Of a DNA stretch of 64,000 nt, positions 20,406-32,156 are shown in pieces (position 1 is the stretch's first letter; each line of letters begins with the position of its first letter). A program made the translations under genes and the position numbers. The DNA is taken from contig JACSYO010001630.1 of the NCBI GenBank assembly GCA_016806645.1, positions 1,032,001-1,096,000 on the forward strand, read 5' to 3'. The DNA is from Ophiodon elongatus (Eukaryota > Chordata > Actinopteri > Perciformes > Hexagrammidae). Below the pieces are notes generated by a model that saw only the letters and a program-made list of their open reading frames with translations, had not been told where the DNA came from and searched no databases.

Positions 20406-22169
20406 TACGTGAGAAAACATGTAATTATTTACATCACCTATGACACGTTTAAAGTTCCATGAGTTTTTGAGCATCCCAAGCCACTAAACAATCAGCTTCC
20501 GTGGCAATGTTGCGTCACCACGGCAACGGAGTTTAATGAAAACTCAAAATATTCATTAACCCTCTGGGGTCTAAGGGCATTTTCCCGATTTTTACACATT
20601 TTCTTAAATTCACCTTTAAAGACGCTTGCATATGAGACATACCCATGTGTTGTATATGATAATTTGCAGAACAATCTCAGCTATCTATATATAACGAGGC
20701 ACCAATTGTCCTAAGACACTGTGTAAAGAGATAATTTGGCCATAAAGCAGAAATATTGAAGTCCGATTTTTTTTATTATTCAAATCTCTTGTGAAAACAT
20801 AACTTTACTCATGTGGACGAACGGTTATGGTGCTTGAAATTGGTTTACCAAAGTCTTAGGTTCACATGAATGGTGGAATATACAGATACATTAGTAGTTA
20901 AATGTATAATAAATGTCTAAAACCAAATCTTGTAATATCGTTTTTTGAGTAGAAGTGATGTCTGTCACTCTACTTCCACCAACTGTTAGAACATTACAAC
21001 CGTTTTTGTTTTCAAACAAAATATTTCCTATATCGCTGAAAGTACGTTGCTAACTGTACACTTTCTCTTCGCCACTTCCTCTCTTCTCTCTGACCTCTCG
21101 ATGCTGACTGAATGAAAACTGCAGTGTTTCTGTAGCGTAAGGTGATGGGTAGGTCCTTAGTGAATTCCTGAGTGTCCATTGTTTAGTTTCATACAAAAAT
21201 GTTGACGACACATGAATCCACAAATGACGATGAGAGGCGGAGCTCGACACCCACGAATCACACGACACGTTGATGCTCCTGTGTGAGTAACATACGATCT
21301 TGTGGGAACACGGACACGGAAGTGGAGAGTCTACAGATTCCGAAAAATTCCTAACCATATTTCTGTGTCGTATCAACGCGGAACAGTTAATTTATATATC
21401 GAGTAAACATCTTGAAAACGCGCCGGCACGTGCATCGACCCCAGAGAGTTAACATACCTTGAAATTTGTATGCCATTTAACCACTATGGGGTGCTACAGA
21501 GCCCATTTCACACCTATTTTGTGTTAAAGAAAGTTGTTGTAACTCCAAAGTACATCATCCAAGCCGCCCAAAATTTCTCAGGCATGATGCTGGTCCAGGC
21601 TTGTACACATTTCCATGAAGAAATGTTCATTGTCATAGCGCCATCTACTGGGAAAAGGAAATGACACGTTTTATACTTTGATGTACTCCTCCTAGCCAGT
21701 TGACCAGATTGATCTCAAATTTGGTAAGGAAAGCCTTAAGGTGGTTTTTTTGGCTTGGCCGTTAAAAATCGCCTGAATAGTGCCCCCTACACATTTTCAA
21801 AAGAACAGCCTCCTTACTAAAAGTAAGGGCCTCAGGATATCTTCAAGCCTATTTTCACTCAAAGTGCCACCTACTGGCGAAAGGTAATCAGCGTTACGTG
21901 ACAAACGGCATCGGATTTACATGACATTTACATGACGTAGTCTACACTTCACATAGAAAAACATCATGTATGTTGTTGCGCGTGACGTCTAGCTTCTAAC
22001 TGGTGAAGTATTTGCAAAGTGTAATTTCCTGCGTCACACAGTCCACGCAGGAAAAAAAAGTCTGACTGGCGGTCGAACGTTCTCGGCCGAGCAAGCCGCC
22101 GTCCTGCCAGCGTCCCCCCACACACGCCAAGGTGCGAGGACTCGTTCATCGCTGCTTGCAGCTTTAATT
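20406..22169. repeat. Modular interspersed repeat, with orientation switch
   Basis: 20420-20555 matches the modular repeat in minus orientation (gagcatcccaagccactaa, accacggcaacgg; compare 27040-27110). 21453-22169 matches it in plus orientation (gttgttgtaactccaaagtacatc, gcgccatctactgggaaaag) and ends GCTGCTTGCAGCTTTAATT at 22151-22169. The switch coincides with the piggyBac insertion at 20556-21452. Confidence 0.65.
20556..21452 (+). mobile_element. piggyBac-type non-autonomous element
   Basis: TTAA at 20556-20559 and 21449-21452 are the target duplication characteristic of piggyBac. The terminal inverted repeats follow: CCCTCTGGGGTCTAAG on the left and, in reverse complement, CTCTCTGGGGTCGAT on the right. 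The 889-bp interior has no transposase frame. The interior is found again, inverted and interrupted, at 35946-37303, and as a short deletion derivative at 30022-30218, which confirms a mobile family. Confidence 0.9.
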
Positions 22170-22520
22170 CTTCTTCTTCTTCTGCCAATTTAATTGCCTT
22201 TTAGGGGGCTTTATCATATCCCAAAACTCCCCACAGTTGACATGCATATCAGGACTGGTGACATTTTTTATATTTTTGGGGTCTTGCATTTGGGTATAAA
22301 GAAATGGCTCTTTAGCGCCCCCTAGAGTTGTTTTTAAGTTCGACCAATTGACTTGAAATTTGACACACATGTCCGGTTCTGTCTGCTCTACAGAAAAGTA
22401 AATCAGAGCATTAAGCTCCGCCTACTTAGATTTTCCGCCATTTTGAATTTTGTAAACACCACATTTCTGCGAACTCCTCCCACACGCTCGGTCCAATTGA
22501 TACCAAAATTGCCTCTATTT
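22170..22520 (+). repeat. Modular interspersed repeat, partial head-to-tail copy
   Basis: It begins with the attcttcttcttct stretch and aattgccttttagggggc box, as at 2213. It includes tagcgccccctagagttg and agctccgcctacttagattt. Similarity fades near 22520. Confidence 0.6.
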
Positions 22521-23295
22521 TAATATTGTTGGTTTATTTGTTGGTGGTCTGACAGAAGTATTGATTGTGCCTGCTGTTGTGATCGTATCTTGAAATGGTT
22601 TGCATCAATTGAATCACAAGAATCTTCATCAGTACCTACCTATACAGAGCAGTTGTGTACAGAGCACAAGTTGACACTTAACGAAACGTTAACAGGTTAA
22701 AGCCTTTACACACCAGGTTGTTGTTTTTTTGTGCAATTAATTCACAGGTCAATATATTTTATCGAACTGTTTTGTCATGGGTACTTTCACACAGAATGCC
22801 AAGATTACGCACGTTAAAAGCATCATCATTTTGTTTTCAAAACAAGGGTGATATTTTTGAGCATCTACACCACGAATAAAGGCATTAACCAATCATGTTG
22901 TGCGGAACAGATATATTGTACAAGAACATGGAGGCTCTGTCGTCTGAACCAAGATGGCAAACTTTATTAATCCATTCAATCTTGACAAAGGCAGCGCAGA
23001 CCAGAGCCACTGCTTCCCGCCTTACCTTTTACAATGAAGGCCCTAGACAGAAAGACTGTGGAGCTGTTTACCAGAAGGAACACCAATTCACTCAGAGCAT
23101 TTTGCCAGAAGGAAACTCGGACAGTAGTTGAGGATATACAGTTTACCTCAGATCCTGCTCTAGGTCAATAGGATCCTGGTAGTTGGTTATCTGCCTGCAC
23201 AAATCTATTCTAAACTTTGAAAAAAGTGATGCGACTTGCAAATTCACATTCGCTGTTTTGATTTTTGTGTTTTCTATTTGTCACATAATAATAAT
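22521..23295. other. No gene recognised
   Basis: A 78-residue frame at 22895-23131 lacks any recognisable domain or splice context. An (ATA)n stretch at about 23285-23299 leads into the next repeat. Confidence 0.35.
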
Positions 23296-25640
23296 AATTA
23301 AAGCTGCAAGCAGCGATGTACGGGTCCTCGCACCTTTGCGCACGTCGGGGGTGCTGGCTCACGCGGCCAAGAATGTCTGTGACCATCGGACAACATGAGC
23401 AATTCATGTAAAACTCAAAATGGCCGGCTTCTGATACGGTTTGGAGCATGGTCCCAAGAGACTTATTTGTAAGTTTACATACGCCTACCAAATTTTTTAT
23501 ATTTTTGTCAAATGTACTGCGAGGGCTGCTTTGTCGGAATTTTGTTGACATTTTGTAGGGGGCGCTATCGAGCCGATTCTTAATTTTGAAGCATTCCAAA
23601 CATTTCATATAACTACATTTAGGTCATTAAATGTGTGTGCTATGTTTTGGTGTTTTTGGTTTTGAGCATGTTTAGCCCCTCAAAAACATATTTGTTTTTC
23701 ATGTCGAAGAGTGAGTTGCTACGGCAACAGCCTTCGACGAAACAACAACATTTTGATAACTTTTAATCACTAAGGTTTTTACATTGTACTGACCAAATTT
23801 GAAGTCTATCTGATGATTTACCTAGGAGGAGTTCGTTCAAATAAAGAGCTGAGAAATAGGCAAAAATCAAAGGAAAAATCCCACAAAAATCTAAATGGCC
23901 AACTTCCAATACGGTTTAAAGCATGGTACCAGGAGACTTTTTTTTAAGTCCACGTGTGATACATGTGCCTACGAAATTTCTTATATCTGTCAAACGTACT
24001 GCAAAGGCTGCTTTGTCAAAACCTTGTAAGGGGCGCTATTGAGCAGCATTTCCACTCTGAAGCATTAAAATCATGTCAGGTAACTATATTTATGACTTTA
24101 AATGTGTATGCCAAGTTTAGTTATGTTTCAAGCATGTTTAGTCCCTCAAAAGCCCCTTCGTTGTTGACGGCGAAGCGTGGGTCACCACGGCAATGGTGTT
24201 ACATGAAAGCTCAAAAGCTTTGTGAGGTGGCATTATGAACTTCTTACATATGTGTGGTAGTAATTTGATATCAGTCTGATTTACCTACTAAGAGAAACAG
24301 GCCAAAGTATAGAGGCTTTAACTTCCTGTTACCAGTAGGTGGCGCTATGACTTTGATTAAAACTTGGACTGCACTTGTCTTCAAGCCTGGAGTCTCATCA
24401 AACATGGGAAATTTGGAAAGGATCTGATCATGTGGAGTTGAGTGAAATCGGTTTATTCGTTCACGGCGAAGGATCAAAGTTCGCAGAGCTGCAACTTCGC
24501 CGCCCTTGAAACGAATTCTTACAATCTTCACAATGAAGCATTATCAAAGTCTTAAGGCTTTTCTGACAAAACTTGAGAGGGATCTGGTGAATTTGCTAGG
24601 AGGAATAGATAAGAGTATAAAACTTGTCATTTTCTTTTGCCAATAGTTGGCGCTCTGATATTGTGAAACTTCTTACATTGGAATGCGCTCAGGCCTTAAC
24701 TATCATCATGCACAAGACATTTCGGGCAAATCGGATAATGTACCTTGGAGTTACAGCAACATCCACTTTTGTGGCGAACTTCAAGAAATGGGCGTATACT
24801 TGGAGCCCCGCAACGTCAAGGCCGTTCAAAGACAACTCGCCATTTTGATAACTCTTCATCAACGTCTTCAGATCATTCTGACCAAATTTGAAGTTGATTG
24901 CATGAATTCTGTAAGAGGAGTTCGTCAGAGTGCAAAGGCTGAAATTGCCGAAAACTGACAAAAACGCCAAAATTGACCAAATTACAGTAGCGCCCCCTAG
25001 AGTCTCAATGGCATACAAATTTCAGGGCATGATCCAGGATGCAGTGGGCACATATGCTGCACATCCTGTGACACTAGGCCCAATGGTTTTGAAGTATTGA
25101 TGTACAAGCCACGCCCCTAAGAAGTTCATTGGTCCTTATCATTAAGAAAGCAATAAGCTATCAACAATCTTTTAATAATTTCTGATGATATAAATCCAAT
25201 AATGATGTACAGCGCATTTGGTATGAATCGGACCCGGCGTGTAGGAGGAGTTCGAAAGAATAGGTTTTTCACACAATTCAAAATGGCGGAAAATCTAAGT
25301 AGGCGGAGCTTAGGGTTCTGAGAGGCTTTTTTGTAGAACAGGTGGAGCTGGACATTTGTGTCAAATTTCAAGTCAATCGGTCAAACTGGCTGAGGGGCGT
25401 TGCCTGTCCAACCTCTATGGGGCGCTAGAGAGCCATTTCTTAATACAAAAATATGACGCCTATTTCACACGTCTATTTTCACGAAGCCTGATAAGCGTTC
25501 CAAATTTGGTGAGTTTTGGAGTATGACAAGTACCCCCAAAATGCACCCAATGTTAAAAAATAAAAATCAGAATAATAATAAAAATCCTTACAATTTCAAT
25601 AGGGTCCTCTCGGACAGACTTCGTCGGTCGCTCGGACCCT
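23296..25640 (-). repeat. Modular interspersed repeat, full-length-looking copy
   Basis: The left edge is AATTAAAGCTGCAAGCAGC (23296-23314), the reverse complement of the 2194-2212 terminus. The right edge is the stem-loop terminus agggtcctctcgg ... gctcggaccct (about 25601-25640). Inside, the gcatggtcccaagagactt box recurs at about 23446 and 23925, and the gtaggtggcgctatg box lies at about 24337. The element is therefore built from reiterated modules. No protein-coding frame is recognised. Confidence 0.65.
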
Positions 25641-27905
25641 AATTAAAGCTGCGAGCAGCGATGAACGGGTCCTCGCATCTCTGCGCGCGTCGGGGTCGCT
25701 TGCGGGACGCCGGCTCGCCTGGCCGAGAACAAAACGTCCGACTGGCGGTCGAACGTTTTGTTCCCGCGTGGAGTGCGTGACGCAGGACGTTACGCTTTGC
25801 AAATACTAGTTTCTGTATCCGCTGTGCGCCGCTAGACGACACGTTCAACAACATGCATCATGTTTCTCTATGTGAAGTGTAGACCACGTCATGTAAATGT
25901 AATTTCAATCAGGAGAGACTAGTCGGACAAAGAAAAGATAATTGTTCATTGTTAACAGATGATATGTGATGATAAAGTCTCAGAGTCTTTGGCGCTTGAA
26001 CTCTACAGGGAGATTTGTAATTGATGGCCGTTTGCCCCGATCAGCAACAAGATAAATCCCCCTGTGGAGTCCAGACCTGGTGGTGGTGAAGGCTGATAGA
26101 ATGATGAGTTGATGAAGCTGATGGATCTGTAAAGACTGGGCGGAGATGGGGAGGTGGGGGGGTGCGTAACGGCAACATGAATGAACTGAAGGTAGAGAGA
26201 TGGTCATATGTAGAAGAGACAGTGGTAAGATGAGAGGCTAACCATGTAATTGTTTCATTGTTCTTATTGGATAGAAGAGACCAGCTGATCGAAACAGCTG
26301 GTGTCATGTTTGACAGCCCCGAACAATGACAGCAAGTAAATAATGAGTGAGCATGCGTGAGAAGTGAGTGGCAGGTGTATGAGAAATAAAGTACGGCTTG
26401 CAAGAGTGTGGTCTTCTGACTGAACTTACGCTTTAGCGTCATGCAAATCCGATGCCGTTTGTCATGTAACGCTGATTTCCTTTTGCCAGTAGGTGGTGCT
26501 TTGACTTTGAGTGAAAATAGGCTTGTCGATATCCTCAGGCCGTGACTGTTATCAAGCATGACAAGTTTGGGGCAGATTCGAGGAAGTCCAGAGGATTTAT
26601 ATGAGCTTGTTTAATGAGGATTCGGGTATAATGGCTGCCACGCAGTTCCGTGAAATGTATAGCTCTTGATACACTTTATTTACAAAGGTCTTTAGCTCAT
26701 ACTGACCAAATTTGAAGTGGATCTGACTAACTCCGTAGGAGACCGTAAAGTAAAGCGCTTAGAAAAAGGTACAAATATAATGAAATAATCACACCAAAAT
26801 ACAAATGGCTGACTTCCGGTACGGTTTAGAGCATGGTGCCAAGAGACTTTCTTTTAAGTCTCCATTTGATACATGTGCCTACCAAAGTTCATATATGTAG
26901 GGGTAATGTAGCGCTGGGGCTGCTCTTTTGAAAATGTGAAGGGGGCGCTATTCAAAGGATTTTTAACTATTACGGCAAAACCTCACATTAATCATTTAGT
27001 TCCATCACCTATGATGCATGTGTAGAGTTGCATGAGTTTTTGAGCATCCTAAGCCACTTAACAATCAACTCCATTTTAGGTGGCAATGATGCGTCGCCAT
27101 GGCAACAGGATTTCACAAAAAGTCACAATATTCATGTTCATGCATCAACAATGTGTTAAGGCTTTCCCTACCAAATTTGAGGTCAATCTGGTCAACTGGC
27201 TCTGAGAAATAAATCACAGTATAAAACGTGTCATTTCCTTTTGCCAGTAGGTGGCGCTATGAAATTGTGAACATTTCTTCATGGAAATGTGCTCAGGCCC
27301 GGACCGCCATCATGCATTAGACATTTTGGGTGGATCGGATGATGTACCTTGGCGTTCCAACAACTTTCTCTAACAAAGCGAACCGCAGAAAATGGGGGTG
27401 AAATGGACGCCACGCCATGTCAAGGCCGTTCAACAAAAACTCACGATTTTAATAATGTGACATCACAAACGTCTGAAGAACATCGTGACCAAATTTGAAG
27501 TCGATCGCATGAATTCTGTAGGAGGAGTTCGTAAGAGTACAAAGGCTGAAAACGCCGAAAAATGACAAAAAAGCCCAAATTCGCCGAATTACTGTAACGC
27601 CCCCTAGTGTCTCAATGGTATATACATTTCAGGGCATGTTACAGGATGCAATGGGCACATATCCTGCAAATCTTGTGACACTAGGCCCAATGGTTTTGAA
27701 GTTATAAGTATTGATGTACAAGCCACGCCCCTGAGAAGTTCATTGGTCCCTATCTTATGAATGCAATAAGATATCAACAATCTTTTAATGATTTCTAATG
27801 ATCTAGGTCCAATAATGATGTACAGCACATTTGGTACGATTCGGTGCTTCGAATTTCAATAGGGTCCTCCCGGACTGACTACGTCAGTGCTCGGACCCTA
27901 ATAAT
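25641..27905 (-). repeat. Modular interspersed repeat, adjoining full-length-looking copy
   Basis: It begins AATTAAAGCTGCGAGCAGC directly after the stem-loop of the previous copy, sharing the aatt, and ends at a stem-loop (27861-27900). The tggtgccaagagacttt and agtaggtggcgctatg boxes lie near 26833 and 27246. About 545 bp of unrelated sequence interrupts it at roughly 25893-26437. Confidence 0.65.
25893..26437. other. Unclassified insertion inside the modular repeat
   Basis: The repeat on both sides reads acgtcatgtaaat (left) and gcgtcatgcaaat (right), consistent with one interrupted site. The insert has AATAAA at 26385-26390 followed by gtacggcttgcaagagtgtgg, reminiscent of an LTR polyadenylation region. 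No coding frame or clean termini could be defined. It may be a solo LTR, and confidence is low. Confidence 0.35.
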
Positions 27906-28111
27906 AAAAATCCTTAGAATTTCATTAGGGTCCTCTCGGACCGACTTCGTCGGTCGCTCGGACCCTAATAATAATAAGAATCCTTACAATTTCAATAGGG
28001 TCCTCTCGGACTGACTTTGTCGGTGCTCGGACCCTAATAATAGGAATAATAATAAACATTCCAGTTTCAATAGGGTCCTCTCGGACCGACTTTGTCGGTG
28101 CTCGGACCCTA
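27861..28111. repeat. Four tandem stem-loop units
   Basis: Stem-loops at 27861-27900, 27927-27967, 27997-28036 and 28072-28111 each have AGGGTCC pairing with GGACCCT, plus an inner GAC(C/T)GAC/GTC(A/G)GT(C)-type stem. They are separated by aataataa(a/g)aatccttacaatttcaat-like spacers. The start-to-start spacing is 66, 70 and 75 bp. This is the terminal segment of the modular repeat reiterated without its body. Confidence 0.85.
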
Positions 28112-29015
28112 ATAATAATACATTTTATTTATTTAGCGCGTTTCAAAATTCTCAAAGGCACTTTACAAAAATCATTTACAAAAATCATTGATCACTTTAC
28201 AAAAAAATCATCATAAAAGAGCTATACATTAAAAACATGGAACATACAATAGTCATAAATTAAAAGCACTTCTGAAATGGTGGGTTTTGATTTGAATATA
28301 GAAAGGTCAGTGCAGTCTCGAATGTGTTTGGGGAGAGAGTTCCAGAGGGAGGGGGCAGCTATGGAGAAGGCTCTGTCACCCCATGTCCGGTGCTTGGTCC
28401 TGAGTGGGATAGACAGGAGGTTGGCATCAGAGGAGCGGAGCCCACGGGATGGAGTGTGGTGGTGGAGCAGGTCGGTGAGGTAGAGGGGGCCTGGTTGTGG
28501 ATGGCTTTGTGAGTGAGGAGAAGGACTTTGTATTGGATCCGTTGTGGGACGGGGAGCCAGTGGAGGTTCTGGAGAACAGGGGTGATGTGATCACGGGAGC
28601 GGGAGTGGGTGAGCAGGCGAGCAACAGAGTTCTGAATGTATTGAAGTTTATTTAGGCAGAAGTTGTGACTGGTTTTAGCGAGGGATTTGGGACCGATGAT
28701 GATCATGTCAGTTTTATAACAGTTGAGTTTAAGGAAGTTGGTTTGCATCCATATTTTAACATCAGTCAGGCAGTTGGTCAGAGTGGAGTGAGTAGTGGTG
28801 GTAACGGCCTTTGTGGAGATGTAGAGCTGGACATCATCGGCGTAGCAGTGGAAGAGGAGACCATGTTGACGTATGATATTACCAAGAGGGAGCAGGTAGA
28901 GGATGAACAGAAGAGGACCAAGCACTGAACCCTGGGGGATGCCTTGAGACAGAGGAGCAGTGGAGGAGGTGCAGTTGTTGATACTGATGAACTGTTCTCT
29001 GGTGGGTAAGGGTCT
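28112..29015 (-). pseudogene. L2-type LINE 3' half, internally deleted
   Basis: The minus-strand frame 28925-28359 encodes LGPLLFILYLLPLGNII and CYADDVQLYI (the intact YADD active site), then the thumb region TNFLKLNCYKTDMIIIG. It jumps directly to KLQYIQNSVARLLTHSRSRDH. The stretch between, present at about 61110-61370 in the longer copy, is deleted. C-terminal blocks HWLPVPQRIQYKVLLLTHKA follow, then a 3' UTR with aaagtgcctttgagaa and an (aat)n tail at 28112. The 5' end is truncated near 29015. Confidence 0.85.
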
Positions 29016-30021
29016 TTCCTCTTCAGTTGGAATTCAGTATAGTCTCTCCCCTTTTTGTTGCTCTGGGTCTCCCACTGCTTCTCTTCTTTATACTTTATTT
29101 TTATTGGCGGGATAGAGAATGTATCCCAATTCTACCATCCTCTATGACTGAGCTGAATTCTCCAACTGTTTCTCAGATGACTCCCCGAGTGCTGCCTCGG
29201 GTAAACATATTTCATCGAGGGCAAGAAATGTATTCTTTATCCGAGCCCTATTCCCTTCATTTTATTTTTCCTCCTTGTAATAAATAATCATTCATTAAGT
29301 GTCTCCCTGGAAACTGGTGAAGCCAGATGAAAGGAAGATAGAGTGTATATGTGTGTCACTGCAGAGGAAGATGAGAGCATTTGAGGAAGTGGGTTTGAGT
29401 ATGTGTCCCATGGCCCATTTTTAAATGTATGGGAACATATTGTGTGTGTGTGAGGGCAGTGACTTGTATGCCTTAACAGGCAGGACTGCCAGCACTTGGA
29501 GGGCTGCTGGCTCAATTCCCAGAGACCCTGAAGGAAAGACACCAATTGATGGATTAAAAACTACCACAGTGCTTTGCTTCCTGTGTGCACGAAGCCCACT
29601 GAGTCTGCAACCATCCTGAGCCCACACACTGCTTTGGAAACAGTTTTGTCTCTCTTTATACATCTCCTATGGCGTTATCTGTCTTGTAGTTCAAAATAGT
29701 GTTTCTCTCCACGACTAATGCCTACAGTTCCCACTTTTCCCTATTTTTCTCTTTGTGTTGTTCTGTAACTAGAAGCTAGATACTTTATCGATTCATCTTT
29801 TTCCCTGATGGTGTCTATGTTGGACGCCCTCTTTAGGTTCTGGGAGATGGTGGATCCCAGAAACCGGATGCTTCAACACAGTGTTGTTCACTATGGCAGT
29901 GTAAGGAGGAAAATGACCCTACTTCTCACTTGATTTATTACCTCATGTAAACATGAGTTTATGGTTTCAATCTCTAGTTTCAAGTCTTCAATACAGCATG
30001 ATGTTCATTGTTGGAATGCTG
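29016..30021. other. No gene recognised
   Basis: Several short frames, none with a domain. A short (GT)n lies at about 29441-29452. Nothing else is supported. Confidence 0.35.
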
Positions 30022-30218
30022 TTAAGCATATGAGACATACCCATGTGTTGTATATGATAATTTGCAGAACAAACTCAGCTATTTATATAACGAGGCACCA
30101 ATTGTCCTAAGGCACTGTGTACAGGGATAATTTGGCCATAAAGCTGAAAAATTCAATTTTTTTTATTCTTCAAATCTCTTGTGAAAACATAACGCGTCCG
30201 TCGACCCCAGAGAGTTAA
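30022..30218 (+). mobile_element. Short piggyBac deletion derivative
   Basis: TTAA is present at 30022-30025 and 30215-30218. The interior matches 20630-20800 of the larger element (gcatatgagacatacccatg, cgaggcaccaattgtcc), and the right terminal repeat gaccccagagagTTAA is intact. The left terminal repeat is missing, so it could not be mobilised in its present form. Confidence 0.8.
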
Positions 30219-31010
30219 TAGGCTTTAGTCAAAGATGTATGCAACTCCACCTCCTCGGCCAGTGCCTCGAGGAATGTGAGTATTTATATTACTTGGAGGA
30301 GTTGATTCATTTAGGCTGACATATTCTTCATGACACAGACAAAATGAATCAATATGATTGTCTGATATTAAATCATTTACTAATACAGCTTTAGATGACA
30401 GAGATCTGATATTTAAGAGTCCACATTTAATTATCCTATTTTGTTGCACTGTTGCGTTGGTGGTGTTCACTTTTGAGGTTATTTTGTATAGCTCTTCTTC
30501 TGGTTACTTTTGATTTAATTAATTTAAGTGGCCCTGGGGCAGACACAGTCTCTATAGAGTTTTGGGTGGGTAACTGCTCTAATAGAAGTGCAGAGAAGGG
30601 TGTAAGACTGCAACTCTGCTTCCTGGTCTGAACTCTGGGTTGTCATGGATTAAGTCCGCAAATAAACGGGGCAGATGTGCAGAAATGAGATTTGCACCAT
30701 CCAAAGTGGGATGAATGCCGTCACTCCTAATCATCAGACCAGGTTTTCCCCAAAAAAGTTTACCAATTATCAACGAAGTTAACCACTGTCGCTAACGACT
30801 GAGCTTCCATGGTGCGTAGCTGTGCATCTAACTCACTCAGCCTCGCGCCTCCAACCTAGCAAATAAACTACACTTATTACATGTACCGTTATGAATAAGG
30901 GAGGCAGAGGAATGGCTAAACATGTGACACACTGAGCAAGAGAGGGAGAGAGGGAAGCCATCGCTCGCTGCTAAGCTAAAGTAATGTAGCTAACATTATC
31001 AGAACTGAAC
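30219..31010 (-). pseudogene. L2-type LINE 5' fragment: ORF1 end and ORF2 start
   Basis: Minus-strand order: an ORF1 N-terminal coiled-coil-like piece at about 30910-30780 (NGTCNKCSLFARLEARLSEL), then the ORF1 C-terminal esterase block at 30773-30579 (LMIRSDGIHPTLDGANLI, with the catalytic Asp/His present). ORF2 follows at 30470-30225, starting IIKCGLLNIRSLSSKA with GRGGGVAYIF. The middle of ORF1, including the nucleophile block, is deleted. ORF2 ends where the piggyBac derivative begins. This L2 differs from 10392-14658 in keeping the His block. Confidence 0.8.
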
Positions 31011-31160
31011 AATGTGTAAATATAACTGTTGGATTAAGCGAGTAGTCACTACAAGAGGGAGAGAGATATTAGTGTTTAAATGTTTAAGATGTACAGCAGG
31101 TAATTAGCCGCTTATACTGAAGAGTATTACACAATATCACGCGATAAACTTGGTTTAGGT

Positions 31161-31740
31161 CAGTGGTTCTCAAACTTTTTCTGTCACGCCCCACTTTGGA
31201 GGAAGAAAAATGTTCATGCCCCACCTCCCCAACAAAATTGTAACAACATGGTCCATGTTGAATTTGTATTGAAATAGCAACATTTTGTGACTCCTCCATC
31301 TGGGCTTTTTCAACTAATAGATAAAGAAAATTGCAATCACTTTCAAGTAAACCAGATTGCTCCATCAGACAAAAACAAAATGTGCTATCACTTTGTTAGA
31401 ACAATGCAAATAATGTTCTATCTGTGCAAAAAATAACTAATATTTGGCAAAACATAGCTTATTGTGGCTGCAATTAACCTGTTTTACACTAACTATATTT
31501 TAAAGATAATAACAATAAAGTGCAACCTGTGAAAACTAAACAAAACAAGTTAAAATATTTGACAAAGAGTTTTACTGAGTTTTACACTGCATATCTTTTT
31601 AAAACAACGATAACGTGCAACTTGTGCAAAACCAAACCAAACCAAATGAGGTCAGATATGTTTGAGCCATCAAGTTCTCTCAGTATTAGTGGCTGCAATG
31701 AGCCTGCTTTTCACTACAAATCTTTTTAAAATGGGGTGTC
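31161..31740 (+). repeat. Possible hAT-type non-autonomous element, one end
   Basis: It starts CAGTGGTTCTCAAACTTTTT at 31161, a sequence typical of Charlie-like hAT termini, and continues ctgtcacgccccactttgg. A matching inverted end and an 8-bp duplication were not found. The downstream part has internally repeated boxes (gtggctgcaat at about 31463 and 31690, gtgcaacctgtg and gtgcaacttgtg). The other end may have been lost. Confidence 0.45.
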
Positions 31741-31824
31741 AGACTTGATACGGCCACTCTCAATCCAGGCTCAATGTTGAGCTCAGAGCTGTACTTTGTT
31801 TGGAGAGAGGCAACAACAGAGCAG

Positions 31825-32156
31825 TGTTAAGTTTGAATGGAAAAAGCTCCTAAAAGCGAACTGTTTTATGTCATTATTTTATAAATAATTTATGATCAGT
31901 GTGCCTAAACCATTTTTAGAATGACAGTGTGTTAAAACTAATTAATAATTACCGTATGCTTAAATTGTATTATAGTTACCGTGTGTAAATGATGCCACGG
32001 CAGTTAGATACAATGTATTGCGCAATCGCGGGAAGTCCTTTGTAACCGGAAGCAGAACTGCGCAAGGTCGCAGCAGGATGACACACTGAAAATGCGCGTA
32101 CGTGATAGGGACCGGACCGGACCGGCCTCATGGCGGCAGCTGGGCAACGCGGAGAC
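31825..32156 (+). mobile_element. LTR-like element, second LTR type, 3' truncated
   Basis: It starts TGTTAAGTTTGAATGG and runs through gaaaaagctcctaaa, tttataaataattta, agtgtgcctaaacc and a CpG-rich segment (cgcgtacgtgatagg). This is in opposite orientation to 39230-39852, with strong similarity to it. At 32157 a Gypsy LTR begins, so this unit is cut by that insertion. The remainder is not found downstream. Confidence 0.65.

Noticed and set aside
22895..23131. 78-residue frame
   Set aside because: Unrecognised, with no exon signals and surrounded by repeats.
26041..26559. 172-residue minus-strand frame
   Set aside because: It spans the junction between an unclassified insertion and the modular repeat, so it cannot be a real gene.
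27861..28111. Possible CRISPR-like array (hairpin units)
   Set aside because: Spacers are the same AT-rich sequence each time, and the units match the ends of an interspersed repeat.
29027..29287. Frame with a hydrophobic N-terminal stretch resembling a membrane segment
   Set aside because: No family similarity and short. It begins at the edge of a LINE fragment with no regulatory context.
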